A stretch of 64,000 bases of DNA from Pedobacter roseus. Its GTDB lineage: Bacteria; Bacteroidota; Bacteroidia; Sphingobacteriales; Sphingobacteriaceae. The first letter of the stretch is position 1; the number at the start of each line of letters is the position of its first letter. Where the stretch lies: contig NZ_CP060723.1 in the NCBI RefSeq assembly GCF_014395225.1, forward strand, positions 434,001 through 498,000. The letters are read 5' to 3'. Shown here piece by piece: positions 43,262-53,100 of the stretch. The translations under genes were made by a program, and so were the position numbers. Below the pieces are notes generated by a model. The model was not told where the DNA came from. It did no database searches and saw only the letters and a list, made by a program, of their open reading frames with translations.

Positions 43262-45340
43262 TCAGCGTCCAGTTGATGATATTGTTGGATAGGATGGCGC
43301 CATTTGGAATGATGATTTCTGCCCCTCCTCGCTAAGCAGCGTACTGGCACGCACGCCGATTTCTTTAACCCTCCCTTTTTTATCGCTCAGTTCAACGATA
43401 TCACCTATACGGATCGTTTTATCAAAAATGAGGATGATGCCCGAAACAAAATTGCTCACGATATTCTGTAGCCCCAGCCCGATACCCACACCCAAAGCAC
43501 CCAGGATCACGGTGATTTTATCGATAGGAAGGCCTGATGCCGCAACAGCGATCAAAAAGCCACCAATCAGCAGCACCAAACGGGTAACCAGGAGTTTCGA
43601 ACGTTCTCCTTTATTATCATCAAAGCTGTCATCTCCGGTATCGCCGAAGAAATAGGCAATGTATTTCTGCAAGAAATTGGCAATCCAGATAATGCCCAGA
43701 AAGAGCACCACACCACCGAAAGTGAAAGAGAAACTGCCGATAACTCTTTTTTCGGTCAGGATTTCCATCACCGATTCATAAAGCCCGTTAAAAATATTCA
43801 GGTTGGTGGTAAATATCACAAACCAGATAATGGTAGCACCGATACCGGTAAGTTTTTTCAATCCCGCAACCACGGGTTGCCAGTCAAAATATTCGGGAAA
43901 GCCTTTGCGGATCCTGCTGCTTTTCATCTGCAATAAAAAAGCCTCAACCAGCACTTTGGCCAGGATGGTCAATGAAATCGCATTTAACAAAGAGCTTACT
44001 CCGGTAGAATAGAAAATCTGCGTAAGGGTAAAACGGCCAAATAGATTGCAAAAGGTAGCAATAACCGCAAATCCTGTATAGATAAATCCGGTGAAAAGAA
44101 TCATCCGGTATCTTTTTGTTTTTTCATCCAGCATTTTCCAGACCATAATACCATAGGCTACCGAACTTATGGTTAAGAAAAGCAGAAGCCAGCGCTGGTA
44201 CCTTGGCGGCATGCCCAAAAGGCGGAGAAAAACCGGGGCAAGCAGCAGTACCACAAAAATGCACCAATAATAAAATAACCTTTTACCTAGCCTTTTTCGG
44301 AAAAAGGCAGTAAGCAATATAGCCAGTATCACCTGTACCGTTTCTATATAAAGTGCCGGGGCCCTGAGGTCGAAGATTGGGGCAAGGGTAAAGAGGGTAA
44401 TAAAAGTAATCAGGTAGGGGTGAGGACTGATCAGCGAAAAGCCGTCAAGGGTTTCTAAGCGGCCACGCTGTTTCATGCTCCTGAAGTTGAAAAATACCCA
44501 AAAGAAAAATACGGCGCAGGTAAAAAGTAAAAGAAGCCGGCTGCTGCGGGTGTAAACAAAATAATAGCCTGATATTTCCTGTTCGCCTTTAATAAACTTT
44601 CGGAAGCCCATGCTTTTATTGGCCGGTTTGTTTACCGGTTCCCAGAGGTAACGGCGTTCCTTGCCAAAAGCCTTGATGCTAACCGTCTCTAATTGACTAT
44701 CGGTAAGGTACATCAGTTCCTTAATATTGATCAGGTTGGCTGAAGTCCGCGCCTGAAAATTGTTGATCGTTGAGGTCGTATTTTTAAGCAGGCTGTCCAT
44801 TACTACCCGTTTTTTCCCCAGTTCGGTAAACTGATCCTTGAACAAAACACGCACCGTGGGCGAGGTAAATAATTTAATCAGGACGGTATCTTTGCGCAGG
44901 TTAAGGATTTCGGTTTTCAAAGCCCGCAGGTCCTTTTCATATTCATCGAGATCAGCAAGGCAGTCTTTGTTGTTGCTCCGAAGCTCTTCGAGTAAGGTCT
45001 GGTCCATTTGCAGGTTTTGCAGGTTCAAAGTGCGGTCACTCTGCGTCAAACGGCTTTTAAGCAGGGCCAGTGCAGCTTCATCCTGCGTTAAATGTGCTGC
45101 TATAGGTTTTAATTTCTTAAAAGAAGCCACGGTAACCGGTACCTTGTTTACGGTTTCGAATACTTTTTCCAGATGGGCAAGGTAATCGCCTTTGGTCAAC
45201 GTTGCCGAGTCTGCAAGTATCGATACATCCTGGCCCTTAACAGCCTGACTGTTTTTCTGGGCAAATAAGTTACCCGCAAAAAGCAGTGTAAAGAAAATTA
45301 ATAATGTATGGGTGATCGGAAAAGGTCTTCTGATAATCAT
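43262..45340 (-). CDS. MscS-family mechanosensitive channel (frameshifted)
   Basis: A 692-codon frame of a large MscS/KefA-like channel. The signal peptide (about 1-28) precedes a periplasmic helical region with coiled-coil character (about 30-240), then about ten membrane helices, and the pore helix and beta domain (GALGVGIGLGLQNIVSNFVS, IRIGDIVELSDKKGRVKEIG, RASTLLSEEG). The C-terminal cytoplasmic domain is shifted to 42987-43250 by one missing base. The joined product of 784 residues would be full length. It protects against hypo-osmotic shock. Confidence 0.85.
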   Translation of the reverse strand: MIIRRPFPITHTLLIFFTLLFAGNLFAQKNSQAVKGQDVSILADSATLTKGDYLAHLEKVFETVNKVPVTVASFKKLKPIAAHLTQDEAALALLKSRLTQSDRTLNLQNLQMDQTLLEELRSNNKDCLADLDEYEKDLRALKTEILNLRKDTVLIKLFTSPTVRVLFKDQFTELGKKRVVMDSLLKNTTSTINNFQARTSANLINIKELMYLTDSQLETVSIKAFGKERRYLWEPVNKPANKSMGFRKFIKGEQEISGYYFVYTRSSRLLLLFTCAVFFFWVFFNFRSMKQRGRLETLDGFSLISPHPYLITFITLFTLAPIFDLRAPALYIETVQVILAILLTAFFRKRLGKRLFYYWCIFVVLLLAPVFLRLLGMPPRYQRWLLLFLTISSVAYGIMVWKMLDEKTKRYRMILFTGFIYTGFAVIATFCNLFGRFTLTQIFYSTGVSSLLNAISLTILAKVLVEAFLLQMKSSRIRKGFPEYFDWQPVVAGLKKLTGIGATIIWFVIFTTNLNIFNGLYESVMEILTEKRVIGSFSFTFGGVVLFLGIIWIANFLQKYIAYFFGDTGDDSFDDNKGERSKLLVTRLVLLIGGFLIAVAASGLPIDKITVILGALGVGIGLGLQNIVSNFVSGIILIFDKTIRIGDIVELSDKKGRVKEIGVRASTLLSEEGQKSSFQMAPSYPTISSTGR

Positions 45341-45567
45341 TGATTTGAACAGTATGAATGTGCCTTAATAAAAACGCATTGCTCAAAAATAGGGATTAGA
45401 TTTGGTTTTATTTCTCCCTCACAAGGCGATTGTGATAACATGGAATCTCTTGAATCAAAATTAATGCCTTTCTTGCTTGAGATTAACTAATTTTCATCAA
45501 CATTTAGCAGCGTTTACTGTTTAAATATCAGTGTTAGCCAAATGATAATTATTTAACGAACCGACCG

Positions 45568-46161
45568 ATGAATAAATTGAGCATCTACTATATTACAATA
45601 TTGTTTTTAACAATTCTTTCAACAGCCGCATCTGGGCAAAGTACCCGGCGATTGGTAAAGGATTTTGATCACGACCTCAAAAAAGATACCGTTTACATTA
45701 ACAGTGATACCAAAACATTAGTATGTAAACTTTCCAGTCAGAAATTCAATAAAATCGAAAGCCAGAGAATCTGGAAGCTCAATTTTGGCAATACCCTGGT
45801 TGCCCTTAAAGACGGTTTCGAGTTTTGGAACGACTACGGCCGATCAGGCTTTATAAGCACCTTTGCTTACAACAAGAAAGAGAAAAAAATGCAGCTGGTA
45901 AAGATGAAACGGACGGATTATGAGGTGAGTGGTACCTATTCAGGAGAAAACGGGGGAACATCGAACGTAAACCTGTTGACCAATAAATATACTGCTCATT
46001 TTAGGGTGGTGCGTAATAAAAAGGTGGTCGAACTGCCTGTGATTCAAAGAGAAATGGTTTTTCCTAAAACCTACCTGCAGACCTTTAGTGATGATATTAA
46101 TTTTGACTATGAGCAAAAATGCGTTGCCTTGTATGATCAGTATCAGGCAAAGAATAAATAA
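45568..46161 (+). CDS. Secreted protein of unknown function
   Basis: A 197-residue secreted protein (signal peptide about 1-23, ASGQS). The mature part starts with a DFDHDLKKDTVYIN segment that resembles the Asp-rich repeats of FG-GAP/VCBS-like proteins (D-x-D-x-D spacing in DFDHDLKKD), and continues as a single beta-rich domain (LNFGNTLVALKDGFEFWNDY, FAYNKKEKKMQLVKMKRTDY). No enzymatic motif. Monocistronic, function not assigned. Confidence 0.65.
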   Translation: MNKLSIYYITILFLTILSTAASGQSTRRLVKDFDHDLKKDTVYINSDTKTLVCKLSSQKFNKIESQRIWKLNFGNTLVALKDGFEFWNDYGRSGFISTFAYNKKEKKMQLVKMKRTDYEVSGTYSGENGGTSNVNLLTNKYTAHFRVVRNKKVVELPVIQREMVFPKTYLQTFSDDINFDYEQKCVALYDQYQAKNK

Positions 46162-46342
46162 CACAATCGTTTCTGTAGTTCGGGCAATAGCCATTTCTGG
46201 TCATCCAGTTGCTGGTAACAACGGTTCTGTTAGGTTGCGAGAAACCTATCTATCGAAATAACTTTAAAAAAAGTTTCACCAAAGTAATTTCACAAATATT
46301 CCTAAACAGCATAAGTCAAGCTGGTGTTCTTATAATCTTTAC

Positions 46343-46510
46343 TTACAACACGAGCGCCAAAAATAAAGTAGCAACTAACTGATAAAAATCTACAAAACGA
46401 TACTCCGCATAGGTGAAAAAATCTATATCTTCCGTTATCTGGTGCCCCAAATCGAGATTCAGGGCAGTACTACCAACCGAGCGGAATTCCTCCAACTCCT
46501 TAGCATCCAT
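46343..46510 (-). pseudogene. AbiEii-like nucleotidyltransferase fragment
   Basis: A 55-codon frame (MDAKELEEFRSVGSTALNLD, then LGHQITEDIDFFTYAEYRF) that matches the N-terminal core of AbiEii/AbiGii-type toxins: GS motif followed by DxD (D-I-D). The rest of the roughly 200-residue protein is missing; the frame stops early. It follows the HTH/DUF6922 remnant, the usual partner position. Confidence 0.6.
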
Positions 46511-46565
46511 CAAAACCAATAAATATTCCTCAGCTGACCGCTGACCGTTTTCCAGTGAAGTATCC

Positions 46566-47066
46566 CTAAGACAGTTTACTGGTTTGCATAATCGGCAAAG
46601 TATTCCCCGCTACCGTAGCACGCCCGGTAACCTGCTTAATCTTGTCCTTACCATAAAAATCAAAAACCACCTTTTTCTCCTGCTCATTTTCCCGCTCAAA
46701 AATTCTTTTGATAATCGAAACATACTGCTTCTGCCAACCAAGCTTCTCCATATCTGTATCCCAAAAAATCGTTTTTCTAAAAAGGCTCAAATCCGGACGA
46801 TACTTCAATTGCTCCTTCTTGATTTCCAACATGATATTATAATAAGCCTGGAGTAAATACATCGTACCCTCCTCAAAACCCGAAGCTCTGTCAATCTTCA
46901 GGGAAACCTAAGTAGTCAACGCTCGCCTTCCTTTTGTAATAGCCGTAATCGTCTGCGGATACTCTGGCAACGCAAAAGGACCCTTTTTTAGCTTCCTTTT
47001 CTTCAGTTCACGATCCAGAATCAAACCTGCATGTATCCCTTTATATTTTTCTATCAACATCTCCAT
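46566..47066 (-). pseudogene. HTH-DUF6922 antitoxin-like gene with in-frame stop
   Basis: Read from ATG 47066, one frame encodes MEMLIEKYKGIHAGLILDRE, a helix-turn-helix-like segment (YPQTITAITKGRRAL), then TAG at codon 53 (46908-46910), and continues in the same frame as VSLKIDRASGFEEGTMYLLQ and the DUF6922-like PDLSLFRKTIFWDTDMEKLG...EQEKKVVFDFYGKDKIKQV. The 98-codon open part is 46566-46862. It was the partner of the AbiEii-like fragment downstream. A single nonsense codon separates it from being intact. Confidence 0.7.
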
Positions 47067-47111
47067 ACTGTTTGCACCAATTTTCGCTTATTTTTAAATT
47101 TGTTGATAAAT

Positions 47112-47234
47112 TGGACTAACCAATTAATTTGACCCCGTTACACCATTGTTAATTACGTGTAAGAATCTTTAAAAGAAGTCCGTTGTAACAAAATTATTTT
47201 TGGTGAGGTGGGGTCGATTTCATTGGTTTGTCCA
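47112..47234. mobile_element. 123-bp MITE-like element
   Basis: Inverted 25-bp ends: TGGACTAACCAATTAATTTG at 47112 reading in, and the matching GGGGTC...ATTGGTTTGTCCA at 47210-47234. An inner GTTACA/TGTAAC pair (47137, 47184) extends the symmetry. No ORF inside. The right end also occurs at 10216-10240. Target duplications are not obvious. Confidence 0.6.
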
Positions 47235-47568
47235 GTAAGGTTGAAAAAACTGAAATTTCAGAATTAGCGACGCAGGCAGACCTTGTTTTATTACGGAGCG
47301 AGTCTGTTCCTTGCTCCTTAAATCTGGTAGACCTGATGAGCAGGGGAGTCAAGCACTTTTACTTTGATGTCACCATGATTTTAAAAATGATACCGACTTT
47401 TTAGGGCCAGCATCTGAAAATGCCCATCTTAGGGGCGAAGCCTTTTTAGAAATGATGTATTCTCATAAAGGAATTTCTCCCATTTGGGAGCCTTCAATTC
47501 CCCCGCTTAGCGAGTCGCATCAAAAAAGACAGTTCAAAACATTAATTAATAATATCAAAAAAACATGA
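47235..47568 (+). pseudogene. Broken gene of unknown family
   Basis: A plus-strand reading runs VEKTEISELATQADLVLLRS to VTMILKMIPTF, shifts frame at the T-run near 47397, and continues FLGPASENAHLRGEAFLEMM to LINNIKKT, ending TGA at 47566-47568. That stop overlaps the ATG of the S41 peptidase gene (ATGA). Its 5' part was apparently displaced by the MITE-like element at 47112-47234. I do not recognise the protein. Confidence 0.45.
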
Positions 47569-49754
47569 GCCTTAAATTCTATTCTGTTGTTTTCTTACTT
47601 GCGATATTTCCCTGTTTGTGTTTTTCACAACTATCCAGGCAGCAACTGCGAAACCTGGTAGCGTTTTCTAAAGCGCTGGGGTATGTTCAATATTTCCACC
47701 CTGCGGATGAGGCAAAACTTGGAATTTGGGACGATGTGGCGATAAACGGCAGTAAGATGATGCTGGAGGTAAAAAATGATCAGGAGCTCCTACAAAAATT
47801 GAAGTCGATTTTTTTGCCTATAGCGCCGTCCGTTCAATTTTCTGACAATGCGAAAACGATCAGTTTTGAAAAAAAGAACATTAATCCATCGGATGAAAAA
47901 GATTTGTTGCCCGTATTCTGGCAACATCTGGGGTTCAACCTTTACAGTGGGGTTATGGAAAGACCGTATTATAGCATCCGGGTAAACCGTAGTTCGCCGT
48001 TCGAGCAAAGAAATCAATACACGGCCAATATTACCGGAAAATATGATGTTAAAAAATACCGTGGCCTTCCTTTTGAATTCCGGGTTTATGCCCAGGTTCA
48101 GGACAGTACATTTAGTTTGCCGCTATCGCTGGGTATTTCAGGCGAGCAGCCGTTGAGCAAAAGTGTGGTACTTGATAAGTCGGTTGGAAAAGATTATGTC
48201 TTTACCGGCAAGATTGGGGACTCCACAAATTATATGGTTTTTAAGCTCAATACAAATCTGGGCATCCCGATGTCCCTGGGGAAAGCGGAATTCACGGTTA
48301 TCCAAAACGGCCAAAAAGTTAAGCCCCTGGAGATAAATGACCAGAAGGAAGAATTAAAAAATCAGGTAATCAGCCTTGAAGTGAAGTCGACAGACGTTCC
48401 CCTTTTCAATGAAAAGCTACATTTTGGAGAGTATATCAAAACTGAACTGGTCAGGGGCATCCACTTCCTGATGCCTTTGGTAGTTTTGGGAAATGAGCGC
48501 AAAACTTTTCCAAGTGCCAACGAAATCAGCGGTACCTTATCAGATTCCCTGACCAGAACGCTGAATAAAGACTATTATGGTGGTAGTGCTTTCACTTTTC
48601 CCGAGGTAAGGCTAGCCGATGTAATCATCCTCTGGAATATCCTCAGACATTCCTACCCCTATTGGCAAGACGTTAAAGTGCCCGCCGGGCGTATATTGGA
48701 AAAAGCATTAGCTGATGCCGCTATCCCGCAGTCGCAGGAACGGTTTGTACAGAATATCAGGAAGATGACGGGGTACTACAACGATGCCCATATGTTTGTT
48801 GTCGCCAAAGGTATAAATGACAGCCTCTACGGACCACCGATTGCCCTGATTAAGATTAAGAAAAAAGTCGCTGTCAAGGACGTGCTGAGTAAGGCTTCTC
48901 CTTATGGTCTTTCTCCAGGGGATATCATTGAGGAGATTAATAATCGACCGGTCAAAAGCTTATTGGATTCACTGATGGACTACAGTTCGGGCTCACCGCA
49001 GATGAAAACACTTTTAGCGTTAAACAATGTCCTTGGCAGCGATAAACCGGGGAATATCACCCTTAAGATCAGGCGGGGCAACGTGGTTGCTAGAACGGAA
49101 TTGCAGCGTAATGAGCCCGTTAAATTTTTAGTGCCGGGTAATTCCGGTTACCTGAAACGGCCCAATGGTTGGTTAAACCCCTCCGTCTATTATTTTGACC
49201 TTACAAGAAATTCCCTGAACGCAGATGGTTTTAAGGAGTTAACCAAAGCAGCCAATATCATCTTTGATCTTAGGGGTTATCCTTTTAACCAAACAGCGAG
49301 TGACAACCTCATCGAAGCCATCATTACGAAAAAATTAGAGGTATCCCGGATGTTCATCCCGGAAATATTATATCCTGATTTTAAAAAGGTAAATTTCCTT
49401 CCCTTGACAGAACGGTACAACCCTTCCCCCGCTAACCATCTCAATGGAAAATTAATATTCCTTGCGGATGCTTCGGCTCAAAGTGCGGCTGAGTCAATAC
49501 TTGGACTGATAAAAGACTATCACCTGGGAACAATAGTCGGTACCCCGACATCTGGGACAAACGGCGATGTGAATATTGCATATCTGCCGGGAAAGCTGAC
49601 GGTATATTTTACAGGGATGCTGGTCAAAACTTCCAATGGCAAAAAACACCATTTGAAAGGGATAAAGCCTGATGTCTATTGTGAACAGTCCGTTGAGTCT
49701 GTCAAGGCGAGGCAGGATCTGGTATTGCAGAGAGCGTTGTCCCTTATCCGGTGA
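47565..49754 (+). CDS. Secreted S41-family peptidase
   Basis: A 729-residue secreted serine protease of the C-terminal-processing (S41) family. After the signal peptide (about 1-21) is an N-terminal domain (LVAFSKALGYVQYFHPADEA is typical), a PDZ-like segment (ALIKIKKKVAVKDVLSKASP, YGLSPGDIIEEINNRPVKSL, about 425-475) and the tail-specific-protease core (NIIFDLRGYP, LADASAQSAAESILGLI, GTPTSGTNGDVN). The catalytic Ser is probably the one in AQSAAES. It may act on misfolded or secreted proteins. Its start overlaps the stop of the broken gene upstream. Confidence 0.85.
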   Translation: MSLKFYSVVFLLAIFPCLCFSQLSRQQLRNLVAFSKALGYVQYFHPADEAKLGIWDDVAINGSKMMLEVKNDQELLQKLKSIFLPIAPSVQFSDNAKTISFEKKNINPSDEKDLLPVFWQHLGFNLYSGVMERPYYSIRVNRSSPFEQRNQYTANITGKYDVKKYRGLPFEFRVYAQVQDSTFSLPLSLGISGEQPLSKSVVLDKSVGKDYVFTGKIGDSTNYMVFKLNTNLGIPMSLGKAEFTVIQNGQKVKPLEINDQKEELKNQVISLEVKSTDVPLFNEKLHFGEYIKTELVRGIHFLMPLVVLGNERKTFPSANEISGTLSDSLTRTLNKDYYGGSAFTFPEVRLADVIILWNILRHSYPYWQDVKVPAGRILEKALADAAIPQSQERFVQNIRKMTGYYNDAHMFVVAKGINDSLYGPPIALIKIKKKVAVKDVLSKASPYGLSPGDIIEEINNRPVKSLLDSLMDYSSGSPQMKTLLALNNVLGSDKPGNITLKIRRGNVVARTELQRNEPVKFLVPGNSGYLKRPNGWLNPSVYYFDLTRNSLNADGFKELTKAANIIFDLRGYPFNQTASDNLIEAIITKKLEVSRMFIPEILYPDFKKVNFLPLTERYNPSPANHLNGKLIFLADASAQSAAESILGLIKDYHLGTIVGTPTSGTNGDVNIAYLPGKLTVYFTGMLVKTSNGKKHHLKGIKPDVYCEQSVESVKARQDLVLQRALSLIR

Positions 49755-49988
49755 AAAGAAATTTTAATTTCGAATACTGCTAAATTATGTGTTATATTCT
49801 GTTTGATTTAATAAATATAACCCGATATTTCCATAAACTGGAGGGTTTTGCCGGAGCGCTAAAACCTGTAGCGAATTGCATTGATATGCATTTCTTTAAT
49901 TTTTGGTCTTTAATAAAATCTAAAGTCTTTGGAAATTCCGGATGTCCGCGCTTGTGCGCTAATGGTTTTCGACAGCTAATCGAACCAG

Positions 49989-52775
49989 TTATGGAGCGGG
50001 GGCCTGTTTTCTCTTGAATTCACTTGGCTTCATGCCATATTTAGATTTGAATACGGTAGAAAAATAATTTGGAGAGGAAAACCCAACCATATAGGTGATT
50101 TCTGCTATCGTATACCTTTCATTTATCAATAGAAATTTTGCTTTTTTTAGTCTTCTGTTGATGATGTAATCTGTAACGCTGCAATCGAGTAAAGCTTTTA
50201 CTTTCCTATACAGCTGTACCCTTGAAACGCCCAAAGCTTTACTGATTTCATCTACACTGAAGTTTTCATTTCCCAGGTTCTGCTCCACCAAACCGGAAAA
50301 ATCATTTATAAATTTTTTATCCAAACTTTTTGAAATAGGTTGCCTGTTTCCAGAACTTATATCACTTGTGTAATGTGACTTTAGCAACAGCCTGTTCTTC
50401 ATCAGGTTTCTTACCCTTGCCAGTAAATATTCATAATTGAAAGGTTTAACGATATAGGCATCTGCCATACTCTCAAAGCCATTAATCTGCTGTTCTACGC
50501 TGCCCTGTGCGGTGAGCAGAATGATGGGGATATGGGATGTACGAATATCGGATTTGAGTTTTTCTGTAATTTTTTTTCCTGAAACATCCGGCAGTACCAC
50601 ATCGCAGATGATCAGATCGGGTACCTGCCCGTAGGCAGATGTGATTCCGCTCTCTCCGGTATTTGCAATAAATACCTCGTACTGATCATCGAGTTTTTCA
50701 GCAAGATAATGCAGGAGGTCGGGATTGTCTTCGATTATCAATACCGACCTTTCCTTTAATTCATACAACAAATCATGACTCTTTTCCCTATTTACATGCT
50801 CTAGTTCGCTTGTATAAATTTTTGCATTTTCATAAAGTTCTTCTCTTTTCGTCTCTTGGTGTGTATGCTTTTCATCTTCTCGAAGATGTGAGGATCCAAG
50901 GGGCAGGGTTATTGTAAAGATAGTGCCATGCCATTTCCTGCTTTCTACAGTTAAGTCTCCATGTAAAAGGTTCATCAGTTCTTTCGAAAGGGAAAGGCCC
51001 AATCCTGATCCTTTTCTTGCGTTCGGGTCTGCCTGGTAAAAATGTTCAAATATATGGAGGGCTTCTTCCTGATCCATTCCGGGTCCATTGTCCTCCACTT
51101 TAACATAGATATGGGAATCGTCTTTACTCACCGTAAGATGAACTTTTCCATTGGCAGGTGTAAATTTTAATGCATTGGATATCAGGTTGAAAATAACCTT
51201 ATCAAACATATTCGCGTCAAACCATACTGTTACATCCGATTCTTTACTGAAGAGTCTAAGGTCTATGTTCTGTTTTTTTGCAGCGAGCTGAAAGGTCTCA
51301 ATAATGTCTGAAATGAAATTTGTCAAATTATTCGATGTCGATCTGATGCGCATCTTACCATGTTCAATTTTCCTGTATTCAATAAGCTGGTTAATCAGTC
51401 GCAACAGCCTGAAAACGTTTTTATTGATCAGCTTCAGGTTTTTTCCTGCAAGCGCATTGATTTTTTCATTATTAATTAGATCTTCCAGCGGGGAGAGGAT
51501 CAGGGTTAAGGGCGTGCGGAATTCATGAGAGATATTGGTAAAGAAGTTTAGCTTCGCCTCAGTAGCCTCTTTAGCTTTTTCTGACATCTCAATAAGCTTA
51601 TTTCGCTGATCAAGGATCTCAACATTATTTGCTTCCAGGTTTTTGTTGATCTTTCTGTTTTCCAGAAGGGAGAAAAATGCCAGCCCGCCAAAAACCACAG
51701 AGAGTACCAGGGTAACAACTGTTACATTCAATATAACCTGCTGATTCTCGAAAAGAGAACGCTGCTCGGAAAGAAGGGCCTGCTGGCGCTCAATATCTCT
51801 CTGCTGGCTGCTAAATTTGTTCCACTGCAATTTCATCAGCTGCACGTTCGATGAATCTATCACCAGAGACTGAAGTATGTTTTCTTTGAGTACAGGTTCT
51901 TTTCCAAGGATATGGAATGCTGCAGATATCGCCTCTTTACCTCCTGTGGGATAGAGCATGCTCGCATCTATAAGCTTACTCTCAATCATCTGTAGCCCAC
52001 CACCCTGTCCGGGCAGGGCGTCAATACCTACAATGGCTATCTTCTTTTTTATTCCGAGTTTATACAATGCTTCCCTGGCCGCGGAGGCCATCTGGTCGTT
52101 GTGCGCAAAAATCAGGTCCGTTGCATCGAGTGCATTTCGCATCTTTAAAAGTTCGCGCTCTGCGTGCGATTTCAGCCAATCTCCATAAATCTGATTCGTA
52201 ATTCTAATATTACTGGATTTTTGGAGCCCTTCGGCGAATCCTCTCTGACGCTCTATTGTAGGAGAGGAGCCGGGAAGTCCCATGATTTCCATAATATTGC
52301 CTTTCCCTTTAAGCAAACCGGATACATACTGCCCAGCCATCTTGCCAATCTGGTAATTGTCTGCACCTACATAAGCAGTATAGGCCGAAGATGATGTTTT
52401 CCTATCGATAACAACTACAGGAATGCCACTATTATAGGCCTGTTCTACGATTGGAGTAAGTGGCCGGGCTTCGTTAGGCGATATAATCAGCAGATCAACA
52501 TTCATCTCTAATAGCTCGCGCACCTGGGAGATCTGTTTGCTGCTACTGTTGTTCGCATCCCTGTACACCAATTTAACGCCCGGGTGCAACGAGAGCTCTA
52601 TCTTCATCTCCTCTAACATAGTTTTTCGCCAAAGATCTGAGCCCACACACTGTGAAAAACCAATTACATATTCTGTTTCTTTTTTCTTTTCACCACAACC
52701 CCAGAGCATAGCGGTGAACATGATTAAGGTAAATATTTTATAAGGAAGGTGAAATTTCGCGCCCATGTTCATCAT
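49989..52775 (-). CDS. Hybrid regulator with periplasmic sugar-binding sensor
   Basis: A 928-residue one-protein two-component system. Order: lipobox-like signal (LWGCG, Cys27), LacI/RbsB-type periplasmic binding domain (about 35-305), coiled coil (320-350), one transmembrane helix (about 349-371), HisKA with His417 (NISHEFRTPL), HATPase (NGPGMD, GSGLGLSLSK), receiver with phospho-acceptor Asp725 (LIICDVVLPD), and AraC helix-turn-helix (ALGVSRVQLYRKV, MVGFSSPNYFSTVFKSKYGM). The architecture equals that of BT1754, the fructose-sensing regulator of the B. thetaiotaomicron fructan locus. Divergent to the fructan PUL it should control. Confidence 0.93.
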   Translation of the reverse strand: MMNMGAKFHLPYKIFTLIMFTAMLWGCGEKKKETEYVIGFSQCVGSDLWRKTMLEEMKIELSLHPGVKLVYRDANNSSSKQISQVRELLEMNVDLLIISPNEARPLTPIVEQAYNSGIPVVVIDRKTSSSAYTAYVGADNYQIGKMAGQYVSGLLKGKGNIMEIMGLPGSSPTIERQRGFAEGLQKSSNIRITNQIYGDWLKSHAERELLKMRNALDATDLIFAHNDQMASAAREALYKLGIKKKIAIVGIDALPGQGGGLQMIESKLIDASMLYPTGGKEAISAAFHILGKEPVLKENILQSLVIDSSNVQLMKLQWNKFSSQQRDIERQQALLSEQRSLFENQQVILNVTVVTLVLSVVFGGLAFFSLLENRKINKNLEANNVEILDQRNKLIEMSEKAKEATEAKLNFFTNISHEFRTPLTLILSPLEDLINNEKINALAGKNLKLINKNVFRLLRLINQLIEYRKIEHGKMRIRSTSNNLTNFISDIIETFQLAAKKQNIDLRLFSKESDVTVWFDANMFDKVIFNLISNALKFTPANGKVHLTVSKDDSHIYVKVEDNGPGMDQEEALHIFEHFYQADPNARKGSGLGLSLSKELMNLLHGDLTVESRKWHGTIFTITLPLGSSHLREDEKHTHQETKREELYENAKIYTSELEHVNREKSHDLLYELKERSVLIIEDNPDLLHYLAEKLDDQYEVFIANTGESGITSAYGQVPDLIICDVVLPDVSGKKITEKLKSDIRTSHIPIILLTAQGSVEQQINGFESMADAYIVKPFNYEYLLARVRNLMKNRLLLKSHYTSDISSGNRQPISKSLDKKFINDFSGLVEQNLGNENFSVDEISKALGVSRVQLYRKVKALLDCSVTDYIINRRLKKAKFLLINERYTIAEITYMVGFSSPNYFSTVFKSKYGMKPSEFKRKQAPAP

Positions 52776-53100
52776 TCAAGTAAAGGGAGTGACTGACTTC
52801 CCGGTAATATCTGGTTAGGATACTTTATAACAATTCTTTCTAAAGGTAATGAAATTTGAAAGTTTTAAAAAATGAAGCCTATCGGGTAATCAAACCGAGT
52901 TTGCCTGCGATGTATCAAAATCTTAATGATGATGTATAGAAACTATAACCCATTCAAAAAGTTAAGTCGATTTTTATTTTAATTATCTATTAATCAGGTT
53001 GTTATGTTTTGTGTTGGAATTGTATTTTTTTGAAACAAATTTGTTGTCCTTCCTTCCTGTTTTTGACCAATTTGCAATCCTTAACCAATAATAAACCCTT
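52776..53100. promoter_or_regulatory. Divergent control region of the fructan PUL
   Basis: A 325-bp spacer between the regulator and the sugar porter. It contains a 12-nt palindrome AACAAATTTGTT at 53034-53045, 55 bases before the porter start, and a T-rich block that could hold a promoter. The AraC output of the hybrid regulator would bind here; the exact site is a guess. Confidence 0.35.

Noticed and set aside
47112..47234. A full insertion sequence
   Set aside because: The inverted ends are only 123 bp apart with no transposase; classified as MITE-like instead.
49787..50017. 76-codon plus-strand ORF after the S41 peptidase
   Set aside because: It overlaps the end of the hybrid regulator and has no recognisable pattern.
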